From Cloacibacterium sp964530915 (GTDB lineage Bacteria > Bacteroidota > Bacteroidia > Flavobacteriales > Weeksellaceae): DNA of 13,873 bases. The notes under the pieces were generated by a model. That model was not told the origin of the DNA, made no database searches, and saw only the letters and a program-made list of their open reading frames with translations. Location: positions 1 through 13,873 of the forward strand of contig CAZHCK010000066.1 of NCBI GenBank assembly GCA_964530915.1, in the 5' to 3' direction. Made by a program: the position numbers and the translations under genes. Shown piece by piece: positions 1-8,500 of the stretch. The stretch's first letter is position 1. Each line of letters starts with the position of its first letter.

Positions 1-17
1 TTTTAATAGTTTCTCTC

Positions 18-25
18 TATATTTG
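18..25 (+). promoter_or_regulatory. -7 promoter element of the 932-aa gene
   Basis: TATATTTG matches the Bacteroidota -7 consensus TAnnTTTG exactly and lies 14 bases before the ATG at 40, which implies a very short leader. The partner -33 element would fall at or beyond the left window edge, so only half of the promoter can be seen. Confidence 0.5.
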
Positions 26-39
26 AGTTTCTAAAATCA

Positions 40-2838
40 ATGAAGAAGAAAACTATCATTTTACTGTGTTTACTGCTTAATCTTTTTGCTTTTTCGCAGA
101 AAGACTCCATCATTATTGATGCAAAAATTTCAGCAGGAACACTTTCTGTGAAAGAAAAAATCTATTATCAGAACAAATCTGAGAGTGAACTCACGCATAT
201 AAAACTTCAAAATTTCACGGCAGCTTACAAAAGCAGAAATACGCCTTTAGTCAGAAGAAAAATTGAAGACCGAAAAAAGGATTTATACTACGCAAAACCC
301 AATGAAAGAGGCAGATTGGTTTATCTGATGATAGACAAAAAACCTTATGATGGCATCTTAGATGATGAAAATCTTTTTATAAAACTCCCAAAACCTTTAG
401 CTCCCAATACTTCTACTGAAATCTCTTTAGAATATTCTGTGATTTTACCGAGTGCTCAGTTTACAGGTTATGGAATTGGGAAAAATAATACTTTGCTTAA
501 ATATTTTTTCTTAGTTCCAGACAGTTTTGACCGAGATAATTTTCTTGAAAAATATTACAAAGATTTAGAAGAAAACGTAAATGTAAACACTTTTTACCGA
601 GTAAAATTTGAAAATTCTGGTCAAAATATCAGCAGTAATTTAACAGAAGTTGCTCCCAATATTTTTGAAGGAAAACTCAATAAAGATGTAGAATTTCTGA
701 TTGCTGACCAAGAAAACTATCAGCTAGAAACCATCGTTGACGGACAAAAACATTTGGTAGAACTGGGTTATCCTGTCACAGAGCAAGAAAAAGAACTGAT
801 TGCGTTTTATCTACCGCTTCATCTTCATTTTATCAAAGAAAAAACGGGATTTTTGCCAGCAAAAATCTTCATCAGCGAAAAATTTAAGTCCAAAAATGAT
901 TTCTTTGGGAATGATGATATTAAATTTTGGAAATTTAAGTTCCAAATGTTTACCGATGCCGAAAAAATAGATATGGATTATTTCAGCATTGTTTCTCAGC
1001 AAGTTGCAGAGCAATTATTCGTTTCTGATAAAGAAAAAAATCACTGGATTACCAATGGACTTAAAACCTATTTAGAAATTCAGTATTTGAAAAAAAATTA
1101 TCCTGACCATAAAATTTTAGGTGCACTTTCAGATTATAAAATATTGGGAATGAAACCCTTAAAACTTTCATTCGCTTCTCGAGTAAAGTTGATTGAAAGA
1201 TACGGTTTGGCTTATCAATACATTACGGCGCAAAACCTTGATCAAAAAATAGACGAAAAATTTTCGGATTTAAGTAATTTTAATGAAATGGCGATTAGCC
1301 AATTTGAAGCGGGAAGCCTTTTTACCTTAATTGCAGAAAAAATGGGAACTTCTTATTTTGACAATTTCTTAAAAGGTTATATCACCAAAAATCACACTTC
1401 AGAACTAGACAAAAGAGAATTTTTAGACCAACTCACTGTAGCTTCTGGTTACTCTTCAGAATTTTTAGAAAAATACGTCAAAAGAAAGCAAAGAATCAAT
1501 TTTAAACTCAACGATTTCGAGAGAAAAGATAATGTCATCAACATCAATGTTTCTAAAAATACAGCACAGAATATTCCTTTTAAATTAGAAACTTTCCATG
1601 AAGATGGCAGCAAAAAAACTTTTTGGTATGACACGAATTATCAAGAAAATTCTTGCGGTTACGTGATTCCAGATAATGAAGCGGTAAAAATTGTCATCAA
1701 TGATTTATATGCTTTCCCAGAAAATAATTTTAGAGACAATTATCTTTATACCAAAGGAATTAAAGACAATGCCAAAAAATTAAGATTTAAAATAGTTCCT
1801 GATAATCCCAATTCTGAAATCAACGAAGTTTATCTTACGCCAGGAATCGGTTGGAATAATTATGACAAATTCTTACTAGGAATTCGATTTAAAAATAAAT
1901 CACTGATTGACAAGAGGTTTCAATATCTTATTTCTCCGTTTTTCAGTACAGGAAGTAAGGATATTAATGGTTCCATGAATGCTGTTTATAAGATTCAACC
2001 CGCTGAAAGTTTTTACAGAACGCTTACTTTAGGTGTTGCAACTGCCAAATATAATTATGATTTTGGGTTGTCTTACAAAAAAATCAGTTTTTCTGGGAAT
2101 ATGTCTTTTAACAAGAATCCTAGAAGCGAAATTTCTAGAATTTTATCTGCTTCTTACAATTTCTTCGAAAGAGATTTAAGTCCAAAAATGATTGCAGAAA
2201 ATGACTATGCTAAATATAACATTTGGAATCTTGGTTTTGTATATTCAGACAATAATGTGATTAAAGAAAAGTACATTTTCGGAAACTTCCAATACATGGA
2301 AGATTACGCAAAACTTACTGCAGAAAGTTACTACAGACTAGAATATGCCAAAAATAAAAAACTGAGTTTACGATTGTATGGCGGTTATTTTTTAAGAAAT
2401 GACACTAGAAATAATAATTTTGACATTGGGATTTCTAAAGTTTCCAACTATGCTTTCTCGTATAATCTATTGGCTCAAAGTGCAATAAGCGGAATCCTTT
2501 CTCAACAGTTTATCATGGCAGAAGGTGGTTTTAAATCTTATATCAACGGAAGTGTAGACCAATGGTTAATTACGCATAATGTAGAAGCAAATGTTTGGAA
2601 GATGATAGACGTTTACGCAGATTTTGGCGTGTATAAAAACCGTGAACATTCTCCTAAGTTTATTTGGGACAGTGGTATAAAATTTAAAGTAATTCCAGAT
2701 TTTATAGAAGTCTATTTCCCTATGCAATCAAGCCTTGGCTTCGAACCGAAGTTCAAAGATTACGGCAATAGAATACGATTTACCTTTAACTTGAATGTAG
2801 GTGCTCTGATTGGATATTTCAGACGAGGCTGGTACTAA
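40..2838 (+). CDS. M1-peptidase-like protein with predicted outer-membrane beta-barrel; zinc site degenerate
   Basis: A 932-residue exported protein. Residues 1-20 form a signal peptide (KKK, then a Leu/Phe-rich core, ending FSQ). Residues 20-220 look like the N-terminal beta-sandwich of gluzincin (M1) aminopeptidases, including a YFFLVPDSFD segment near 165. Around 230-480 comes a helical region where the M1 catalytic motif should lie. In M1 enzymes this reads HELxHQWF and then WLNEGFATY; here it reads QQVAEQLF (320-327) and HWITNGLKTYLE (335-346). Both zinc His, the catalytic Glu and the distal zinc Glu are therefore replaced (Q320, Q321, E324, N339), so peptidase activity is unlikely. From about 590 to the end the protein has alternating aromatic/polar strands and ends in aromatic GWY, as outer-membrane barrels do. 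I infer a surface or periplasmic binding role; the family assignment rests on motif spacing only. It converges on the next gene and shares its terminator. Confidence 0.85.
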   Translation: MKKKTIILLCLLLNLFAFSQKDSIIIDAKISAGTLSVKEKIYYQNKSESELTHIKLQNFTAAYKSRNTPLVRRKIEDRKKDLYYAKPNERGRLVYLMIDKKPYDGILDDENLFIKLPKPLAPNTSTEISLEYSVILPSAQFTGYGIGKNNTLLKYFFLVPDSFDRDNFLEKYYKDLEENVNVNTFYRVKFENSGQNISSNLTEVAPNIFEGKLNKDVEFLIADQENYQLETIVDGQKHLVELGYPVTEQEKELIAFYLPLHLHFIKEKTGFLPAKIFISEKFKSKNDFFGNDDIKFWKFKFQMFTDAEKIDMDYFSIVSQQVAEQLFVSDKEKNHWITNGLKTYLEIQYLKKNYPDHKILGALSDYKILGMKPLKLSFASRVKLIERYGLAYQYITAQNLDQKIDEKFSDLSNFNEMAISQFEAGSLFTLIAEKMGTSYFDNFLKGYITKNHTSELDKREFLDQLTVASGYSSEFLEKYVKRKQRINFKLNDFERKDNVININVSKNTAQNIPFKLETFHEDGSKKTFWYDTNYQENSCGYVIPDNEAVKIVINDLYAFPENNFRDNYLYTKGIKDNAKKLRFKIVPDNPNSEINEVYLTPGIGWNNYDKFLLGIRFKNKSLIDKRFQYLISPFFSTGSKDINGSMNAVYKIQPAESFYRTLTLGVATAKYNYDFGLSYKKISFSGNMSFNKNPRSEISRILSASYNFFERDLSPKMIAENDYAKYNIWNLGFVYSDNNVIKEKYIFGNFQYMEDYAKLTAESYYRLEYAKNKKLSLRLYGGYFLRNDTRNNNFDIGISKVSNYAFSYNLLAQSAISGILSQQFIMAEGGFKSYINGSVDQWLITHNVEANVWKMIDVYADFGVYKNREHSPKFIWDSGIKFKVIPDFIEVYFPMQSSLGFEPKFKDYGNRIRFTFNLNVGALIGYFRRGWY

Positions 2839-2843
2839 ATAAA

Positions 2844-2869
2844 AAAGGTTGCTCAAATGAGCAACCTTT
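2844..2869. terminator. Bidirectional intrinsic terminator
   Basis: A perfect 11-bp stem (AAAGGTTGCTC, AAAT loop, GAGCAACCTTT) lies between two convergent genes. On the minus strand it is followed by a run of six T, which serves the T9SS cargo gene ending at 2891. On the plus strand it is followed by TTTAATTTT, which serves the 932-aa gene. Confidence 0.9.
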
Positions 2870-2890
2870 AATTTTATCAATAAATTATAA

Positions 2891-4498
2891 TTATTGTTTT
2901 ACTATTTTCTGAGAAACAGTTTCACCGTTTACTTTTCCTTTGATGATATAAACACCTTTAGCTAAAGAAGAAACATCTAAAGAAGTACCATTTTCTACAG
3001 AAACAGATTTTACAACTTGTCCATTCATATTAACAAATTGTACATCCGCTTTAGCTCCAAAGTTTAATACATCTTTTACAACTGTATTTTTAACCAAATT
3101 AATTTTTGATTTTGCTACATCATTTGTTGCTAAAAACTCTGTAATATTAACATTGTCTACATAATAAGTTGAAGTTGTAACATCAACAGTATTTCCTAAA
3201 TATTCAAATGCTAAAAATCCTATACCACTATGTGCTGTTAGATCAAGAGTTTCTGTATTAAAAGCTACAGCTCCAGTAGTATCACCATTTGTAGTAGTCA
3301 TTAACAGTGTTTTTTGCATTGGTTGCCCACTAACTAATTTGAATAAATAAACATTTAGAGTTGCTCCAGTAACATAAATTCCAGACCAATCAAATTTTAC
3401 ATTATTTTTTGAAATTTGATCAAGATTAATTGCAGGAGAAATAAGTAATGATTTATAATAACCATTTCCACCATATGAAGTCATTTGAGCTGCATTTGTA
3501 GTCAATGAAGCAATAGTTTTCACTGACCATTGTTTGTTAACATCTTGCGCATAATTAGTCCAACCAGTTATTGCAGTTGCATTAGCTGTATAAGAATCAA
3601 AATTTTCAGAAATACTTGTAACAGGAGATGCCTCTGATAATCCGTAAGGATTAATAGCATCTAATCCATTCCCTGTTAAGGCAACAGTTGTAGTTGCTGA
3701 ACCACTAGTAATCGTTAATGTTGCAGATTTTGCGCCTGTAGAAGTTGGAGCAAAAGAAACATTAAGAGATCCTCCTGAAGTTGTAAGTGTACCTGTTGCA
3801 GAGAACATTGCTGCATCTGTACCAGTAATACTATAAGTTGGAGCTACTGTTAAATTAGTTCCAGTAACTGATAAAACTTTTGCGTAAGATGATTCATTTG
3901 CAATTACATTATTAAAACTTAACGCTGAACTTGTATTTATAACTGGAGAATATTTATCATAAATTTTAATATCATCTACTCTAAACTGATAAGTAGTGGA
4001 AGAATTTACAAATCTAACCCCTAAGTTAGTTGTTGAAGGTATTGTACCGGTAGGAGTAATTAACTCCCAAACTGACCCTGTAAGAGTTCTAGTATAAGTT
4101 AATGCAGTCCAAACAGGAGTAGTCTGTGTTAAATCTGCTACTTCAATTGCTAATTCAGTATTAGCAGCAGTTTGGCTTTTCCAATGACCTAATGACATTT
4201 CAAGGTTTGCAGATGCAACACTAGAAGTATTGATGCCAGAAATAGTAAGATTTCTACCAACTACATTAGTTATAAAAACATTTCCAGATCCGGAAGCACC
4301 TGTATAACCAGTAGATGCACTTGAAGTTCTTACATCAGCATTTCCTGTATAGGTAATTCCTGAACTCGCTGGATTTTGCCATCCTGTATAAGTTGCTACG
4401 CCAGTTGTAGTTGAAGGAGTGCCCATGTTTTCAGAATAAATTTGCGCATTAGCTACAAAAGTTATTACAGCAAATAAAAAAGTAAAGATTTTTTTCAT
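2891..4498 (-). CDS. T9SS-secreted multidomain surface protein (choice-of-anchor domains, type A sorting domain)
   Basis: A 535-residue secreted protein. I place the start at the ATG at 4498 because MKKIFTFLFAVITFVANAQ is a clean signal peptide, nearly the same as that of the neighbouring cargo gene. An in-frame ATG 17 codons upstream would bury it and lies upstream of the putative -7 box. Domains in order: residues 20-182, a Ser/Thr/Gly-rich jelly-roll-like domain ending in FRVDDIKIYD; 184-279, an Ig-like ASH/choice-of-anchor D domain (SFAPTSTGAKSATLTITS, then VALTGNG); about 290-456, a choice-of-anchor J-like domain with an ENFDSY start and a YYVDNVNI end; and about 462-535, a T9SS type A sorting domain (NGQVVKSV, LAKGVYIIK, GETVSQKIVKQ). 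The family pattern implies export by Sec, then T9SS with removal of the C-terminal domain and anchoring or release at the surface. I see no catalytic domain, so adhesion or matrix binding is an inference. Confidence 0.92.
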   Translation of the reverse strand: MKKIFTFLFAVITFVANAQIYSENMGTPSTTTGVATYTGWQNPASSGITYTGNADVRTSSASTGYTGASGSGNVFITNVVGRNLTISGINTSSVASANLEMSLGHWKSQTAANTELAIEVADLTQTTPVWTALTYTRTLTGSVWELITPTGTIPSTTNLGVRFVNSSTTYQFRVDDIKIYDKYSPVINTSSALSFNNVIANESSYAKVLSVTGTNLTVAPTYSITGTDAAMFSATGTLTTSGGSLNVSFAPTSTGAKSATLTITSGSATTTVALTGNGLDAINPYGLSEASPVTSISENFDSYTANATAITGWTNYAQDVNKQWSVKTIASLTTNAAQMTSYGGNGYYKSLLISPAINLDQISKNNVKFDWSGIYVTGATLNVYLFKLVSGQPMQKTLLMTTTNGDTTGAVAFNTETLDLTAHSGIGFLAFEYLGNTVDVTTSTYYVDNVNITEFLATNDVAKSKINLVKNTVVKDVLNFGAKADVQFVNMNGQVVKSVSVENGTSLDVSSLAKGVYIIKGKVNGETVSQKIVKQ

Positions 4499-4522
4499 GA
4501 GATTTTTTTTTAAATATGGTAT

Positions 4523-4530
4523 CAAAAATA
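4523..4530 (-). promoter_or_regulatory. -7 promoter element of the 535-aa T9SS cargo gene
   Basis: On the minus strand TATTTTTG matches TAnnTTTG, 24 bases before the ATG. No convincing TTTG lies 19-21 bases upstream. The leader ends in an A9 run just before the start codon instead of a Shine-Dalgarno sequence, as is usual in Bacteroidota. The box supports the 4498 start over the upstream ATG at 4549. Confidence 0.5.
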
Positions 4531-4580
4531 CGAAGAATTTCTTACACATAAGACTTTTTTATCCAATTTAACATTTAGTT

Positions 4581-4609
4581 AAAAAAAAGACTGCCATTTT
4601 AGACAGTCT
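4581..4609 (-). terminator. Intrinsic terminator of the 246-aa T9SS cargo gene
   Basis: Read on the minus strand, AGACTG and CAGTCT (4609-4604 and 4593-4588) pair in a six-base stem around a 10-base loop and run directly into T8. It lies 24 bases after the stop at 4634, so the two cargo genes are separate transcription units and not an operon. Confidence 0.8.
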
Positions 4610-4633
4610 ATCATTTTATAAAAATAATTTCAT

Positions 4634-5374
4634 TTATTTTTTAATCACTTTCTGAGAAACTTTCTCACCGTTTAATTCTGCTGTAACAACATAATCACCT
4701 TTTGGTAAAGAAGCTACATCTACATTAGCATTTTGAGCCGAAATAGTAGCAGATTTCACTAATTGTCCGTTTGCATTATAAACCTTTACAGAAGCATTTC
4801 CTTTTGCTTGGAATGATAAGGTATTATCTACTATTGTATTTTTTAGGAAAATGTTTTTTGTTTTTGAAATATCTCCTACTGATAGTGTAGAAGTTGTCCA
4901 AGAAATATCGTCTAAAACAATTTGTCTTGTCCCAGTAGATTTAAACTCTATTAACACATCCCCAGGTACATTAGCAGTAACTGTTCTTGTATAAGTTGTA
5001 GCCATTGCCGCCAACGTATAAGTTTCCAATTTTGTTCCGTTGACCCAAACTTCTACAGTACGGTTTGCAGCAGTGCCTCCTGTAAAATATGAACGTACTG
5101 AGTAAGTTAGTGTCCCAACTCCGTTTACTCCAGAATTAGCTTTAACAAATCTAGTCCCAGTATCTTTTAGACCAATAGATGTTGTATTTATCGCATCAGT
5201 TCCCGTAGCTTTCCTACCTTGACCATAAGTCCATACTACGCTATTATCTCCTGTAAATGATCCATCACTATATGCGCTTGCAGATGCATTTAAATTAGTA
5301 AATGATTCGCTACCTTGTGCAAAAAACACACCGGTAAAAACCATTGTTGTCAAAAGAGTAAAAATTTTTTTCAT
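4634..5374 (-). CDS. T9SS-secreted single-domain surface protein
   Basis: A 246-residue secreted protein. Residues 1-20 are a signal peptide (MKKIFTLLTTMVFTGVFFAQ). Residues 22-162 form one beta-rich jelly-roll-like domain with the pattern YSDGSFTGDNSVVWTYGQGR (35-54), IGLKDTG (67-73), GVGTLTYSVRSYF (85-97) and LDDISW (154-159). This resembles carbohydrate-binding or anchor-type modules often attached to secreted nucleases and hydrolases in Flavobacteriia, but no enzyme is attached here. Residues about 172-246 are a T9SS type A sorting domain (VYNANGQLVKS, LPKGDYVV, GEKVSQKVIKK) closely similar to the tail of the downstream 535-aa protein. Signal peptide, sorting tail and leader are shared with that neighbour while the passenger domains differ. 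Binding to polysaccharide or to another surface protein is an inference. Confidence 0.92.
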   Translation of the reverse strand: MKKIFTLLTTMVFTGVFFAQGSESFTNLNASASAYSDGSFTGDNSVVWTYGQGRKATGTDAINTTSIGLKDTGTRFVKANSGVNGVGTLTYSVRSYFTGGTAANRTVEVWVNGTKLETYTLAAMATTYTRTVTANVPGDVLIEFKSTGTRQIVLDDISWTTSTLSVGDISKTKNIFLKNTIVDNTLSFQAKGNASVKVYNANGQLVKSATISAQNANVDVASLPKGDYVVTAELNGEKVSQKVIKK

Positions 5375-5400
5375 AAGATATTTTTTTGTATAACTAGAGC

Positions 5401-5408
5401 CAAAAATA
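5401..5408 (-). promoter_or_regulatory. -7 promoter element of the 246-aa T9SS cargo gene
   Basis: On the minus strand TATTTTTG is identical to the -7 box of the next cargo gene and sits 26 bases before the ATG, against 24 there. The leader again has an A7 tract close to the start. No clear -33 TTTG is visible at the ideal distance. Confidence 0.5.
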
Positions 5409-5424
5409 CAAACATTTTATTGAA

Positions 5425-5444
5425 TTAATGACTTTAATCATTAA
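5425..5444. promoter_or_regulatory. Operator-like inverted repeat between divergent genes
   Basis: TTAATGA and TCATTAA form perfect 7-base arms separated by six bases. The palindrome lies 17 bases upstream of the -7 box of the 246-aa gene, where a -33 element would be, and about 80 bases upstream of the GTG of the 1077-aa gene. Position and symmetry fit a dimeric regulator site. AT-richness means chance is possible. Confidence 0.35.
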
Positions 5445-5521
5445 ATTTCTATTAATTTTTCTCCACAATAATCCTTATTTTTTTTAGTTACTTTTACACA
5501 GCGGTTTTTAGAAAGATTTCG

Positions 5522-8500
5522 GTGACAAAAAAATTACTTTTTTTTCTCATTTTAATGAGTGCTTTTTGGGCAAAAGCACAGATTTTCACATGGAAAAACC
5601 CTAATTTACCTGCTCAAGATTCACTAAAAACAGACTCTATTGTTTCAAAAAAACTTAATAGCGAGTTTTTTAAAAAAGATACCGCCAATTTTGTCTGGAA
5701 AGAAAAAAAAATTCTCTATGATGAATCCGTTTTGGTTAAGAAAAATTCTCGTTCACAGATTTTAGGAGATTTAAATGCTAAAGGTTCTATCATCAGAGGA
5801 ATTACTTTTGGCAATAACCAAGGGCAATCGGTGCAATCTTCTATGGATATGCAAATTGCAGGAAAACTCAGCAAAGATGTTTCTATACTAGCTAGTATTT
5901 CAGACCATAATTTGCCGATTCAAGCGGATGGTTACACCCAAACTTTGCAGGAATTTGACAAAATCTATCTTCAACTAAACATCAAAGACAAAAGCATTTT
6001 AAAAGCAGGACATCTCGATTTGCAAGACGATCAAACCTACTTTGGAAAGTATCAACGCAGAAGCATGGGAATTGGTTTTCAGACCAATTTTGGGAAAAAC
6101 AACAAAACTTTTCTGGATTTTTCAGCGGGAGTTGCTAGAAGTGAATTTCATCGAATTCGCTTTCAAGGCGTAGAAGGAAATCAAGGTCCGTATCGTTTAA
6201 ATGGAAAAAACGGAGAAAATTTCATTACCATTCTTTCAGGTTCTGAACAGGTTTTCATCGATGGAATTCTCATGAAACGTGGCGAAAACCAAGATTACAC
6301 CATTAATTACAACACGGGAGAAATCACTTTCACGAGTTTCAGACCGATTTTTAAACAGAATTTTATCACCATTTCTTACAATTACACCAACCGAAACTAC
6401 AATCGTTTCATCGTAACTTCTTCGGTGAAACATCAAACAGAAAAATTGAAACTCTCTTTCGATGCTTTTCTGGAAAATGATAATAAAAATGCTCCACTTT
6501 CCCTGAATTTATCCAAAGAAGACGAACAAATTCTTGCCAATGCTGGAAACAATCAAGACTTAATGTTGGCTCCTTCTGCTGTGGTTACAGAATACGATGT
6601 GAACAAGATTTTGTACAAATTGGTGCAAAATCCACAAGGAAATTATTACGAATTTTCTACTGACAAGACGGAAACCTTATACAATGTTTCTTTCACTTAC
6701 TTTGGAGTTGGAAAAGGCGATTACAAACTGAAACAATCCACCAATAACGGAAGGGTTTTTGAATTTGTTGGCACTGGAAACGGCGATTATTCTGCACTTA
6801 GAAAGTTACCTTCTCCACAGAAATCTCAAGTATTTTCTACTTCGGCAGAATATACTTTTAACAAAGGAAAAATTGGTGGAGATTTCTCTTTGAGTAATTA
6901 TGATGTCAATTTATTTTCATCTAAAAACAACGACCAAAACACAGGTTTTGCTGGAAGAATTTTCGGGAATAAAATCTTTACCAAAAACAATTGGAACGGA
7001 ACAGTTGGCGCAGAATTTCAGAGAATTTCTTCACAGTTTCACATTTTAGACCGAATTAATGATGTAGAATTTTCCAGAGATTTTAACTTAACTCAAGAAT
7101 TTAATCAAATTACACAAAACAGATTGATTTTCAGTTTTTTAAATCAATGGAAAAATAACAATTTCATCAATTACAAACTGAATTACCTCAACGAAAAACA
7201 AAGCTATAACGGCATAAAAAACGATTTAGATTTTAAATTTCTAAAGAAAAACACAGAAACCAAAGGAAATTTATCTTATTTAAATACTACTTCTAATTTT
7301 CAAGACACGCAATTTGCAAGAGGAAATGTTTCTACTGAATTTTTGGGTAAAAAAGGAAGCTGGAGTTTTGGCGGAAGTTTCGAGCATAATCAGAAGAATT
7401 TTAACCAAACTAAAACGCTTGATGTTACCAGTTTTTCTTGGAAAGAAGTTTTTGTTCAAAAGAGAATTGGCGATAGTTTACGCACCAAATTGTTGGCAAA
7501 ATCTTATTTCAGAACAAATGACTCTGTGCGTAATAATTCATTGAAAAAAATGAATAATATTCTCGGTTTAATGCTGGAAAGTCAGTTGATTAGAACCGAA
7601 AAAACGCAACTTTCAACGCTCGTTCATTACCGAAAATTTTTCTACGAAAATGAATTAAAAACGCAGTTTAATTCAGATTTTGTGATTGGAAATATTCAGT
7701 ACAATCAACAATTTTTCAAAAACGGAATGCGTCTGCAAGCGTTTTATGAGCTCGGAAACGGACAAGAAGCGCAGCGAGAATTCCAGTATTTAAAAGTAAC
7801 AGACGGACAAGGAATTTACAAATGGACGGATTATAATGGCGATGGAACTCAGCAGTTGGATGAGTTCGAAATTGCAGAATATTCAGATTTGGCGCAATAC
7901 ATTAGAGTTTACACGAATACGGTAAAATACACGCCTTCCAATAAAAATAAATTACAACTTTCGCTTTCGGTGAATCCTTATATTGTTTTTAATTCAGACA
8001 ATCAGTTTTTAAGACGTTGGAATTTTAACATTTCACTCAATGCCCAAAATTCCTTCTTCAAAGAAGACCGAGTTTTAGAATTCAACCCATTTAAAACCGA
8101 AAATAATCAAATTTTAAAAAATCAGAATTTGCTGTTTTCTGTACTTTTCAACCCAACAGATAAATCTGGCTGGAACGGAAATTATCGTTTTATTGACAAT
8201 CAAAATCTAGTCAATGCCAATTTCAGCATCGAAAAGAAAAACACGCAAACTCATTTGGTTAATTTTGGATATTGGTTTAATAAAAATCTCCGTGCAGATT
8301 GGGAAAACCAGTTGCAGAATTACCAATCTTCATCGCAATTATTCAAAACACGCGATTACACTTTAAACATCTACGAAACCAAGCCAAAATTGGTTTACAA
8401 ACTTTCAGAAAGTATACAAACCGAAGTTTCTACCGCTTATAAAATCAAGGACAGAAAAGATGGTGAAGAATTCTTAAAAACCTTTGATGCCACTGGAACT

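Noticed and set aside
811..1634. Minus-strand open frames of 67 and 61 codons inside the 932-aa gene
   Set aside because: They lie antisense to a clear gene, have no promoter or family features, and arise from codon bias in AT-rich coding DNA.
4499..4549. Start of the 535-aa gene at the upstream ATG, giving 552 residues
   Set aside because: It would put 17 residues before a typical MKKIF signal peptide, and that ATG lies upstream of the putative -7 box at 4530-4523.
5480..5521. Promoter of the 1077-aa gene (TACTTTTA near 5489)
   Set aside because: Same one-base defect in the -7 box and no -33 partner; a promoter must exist in this gap but I cannot place it.
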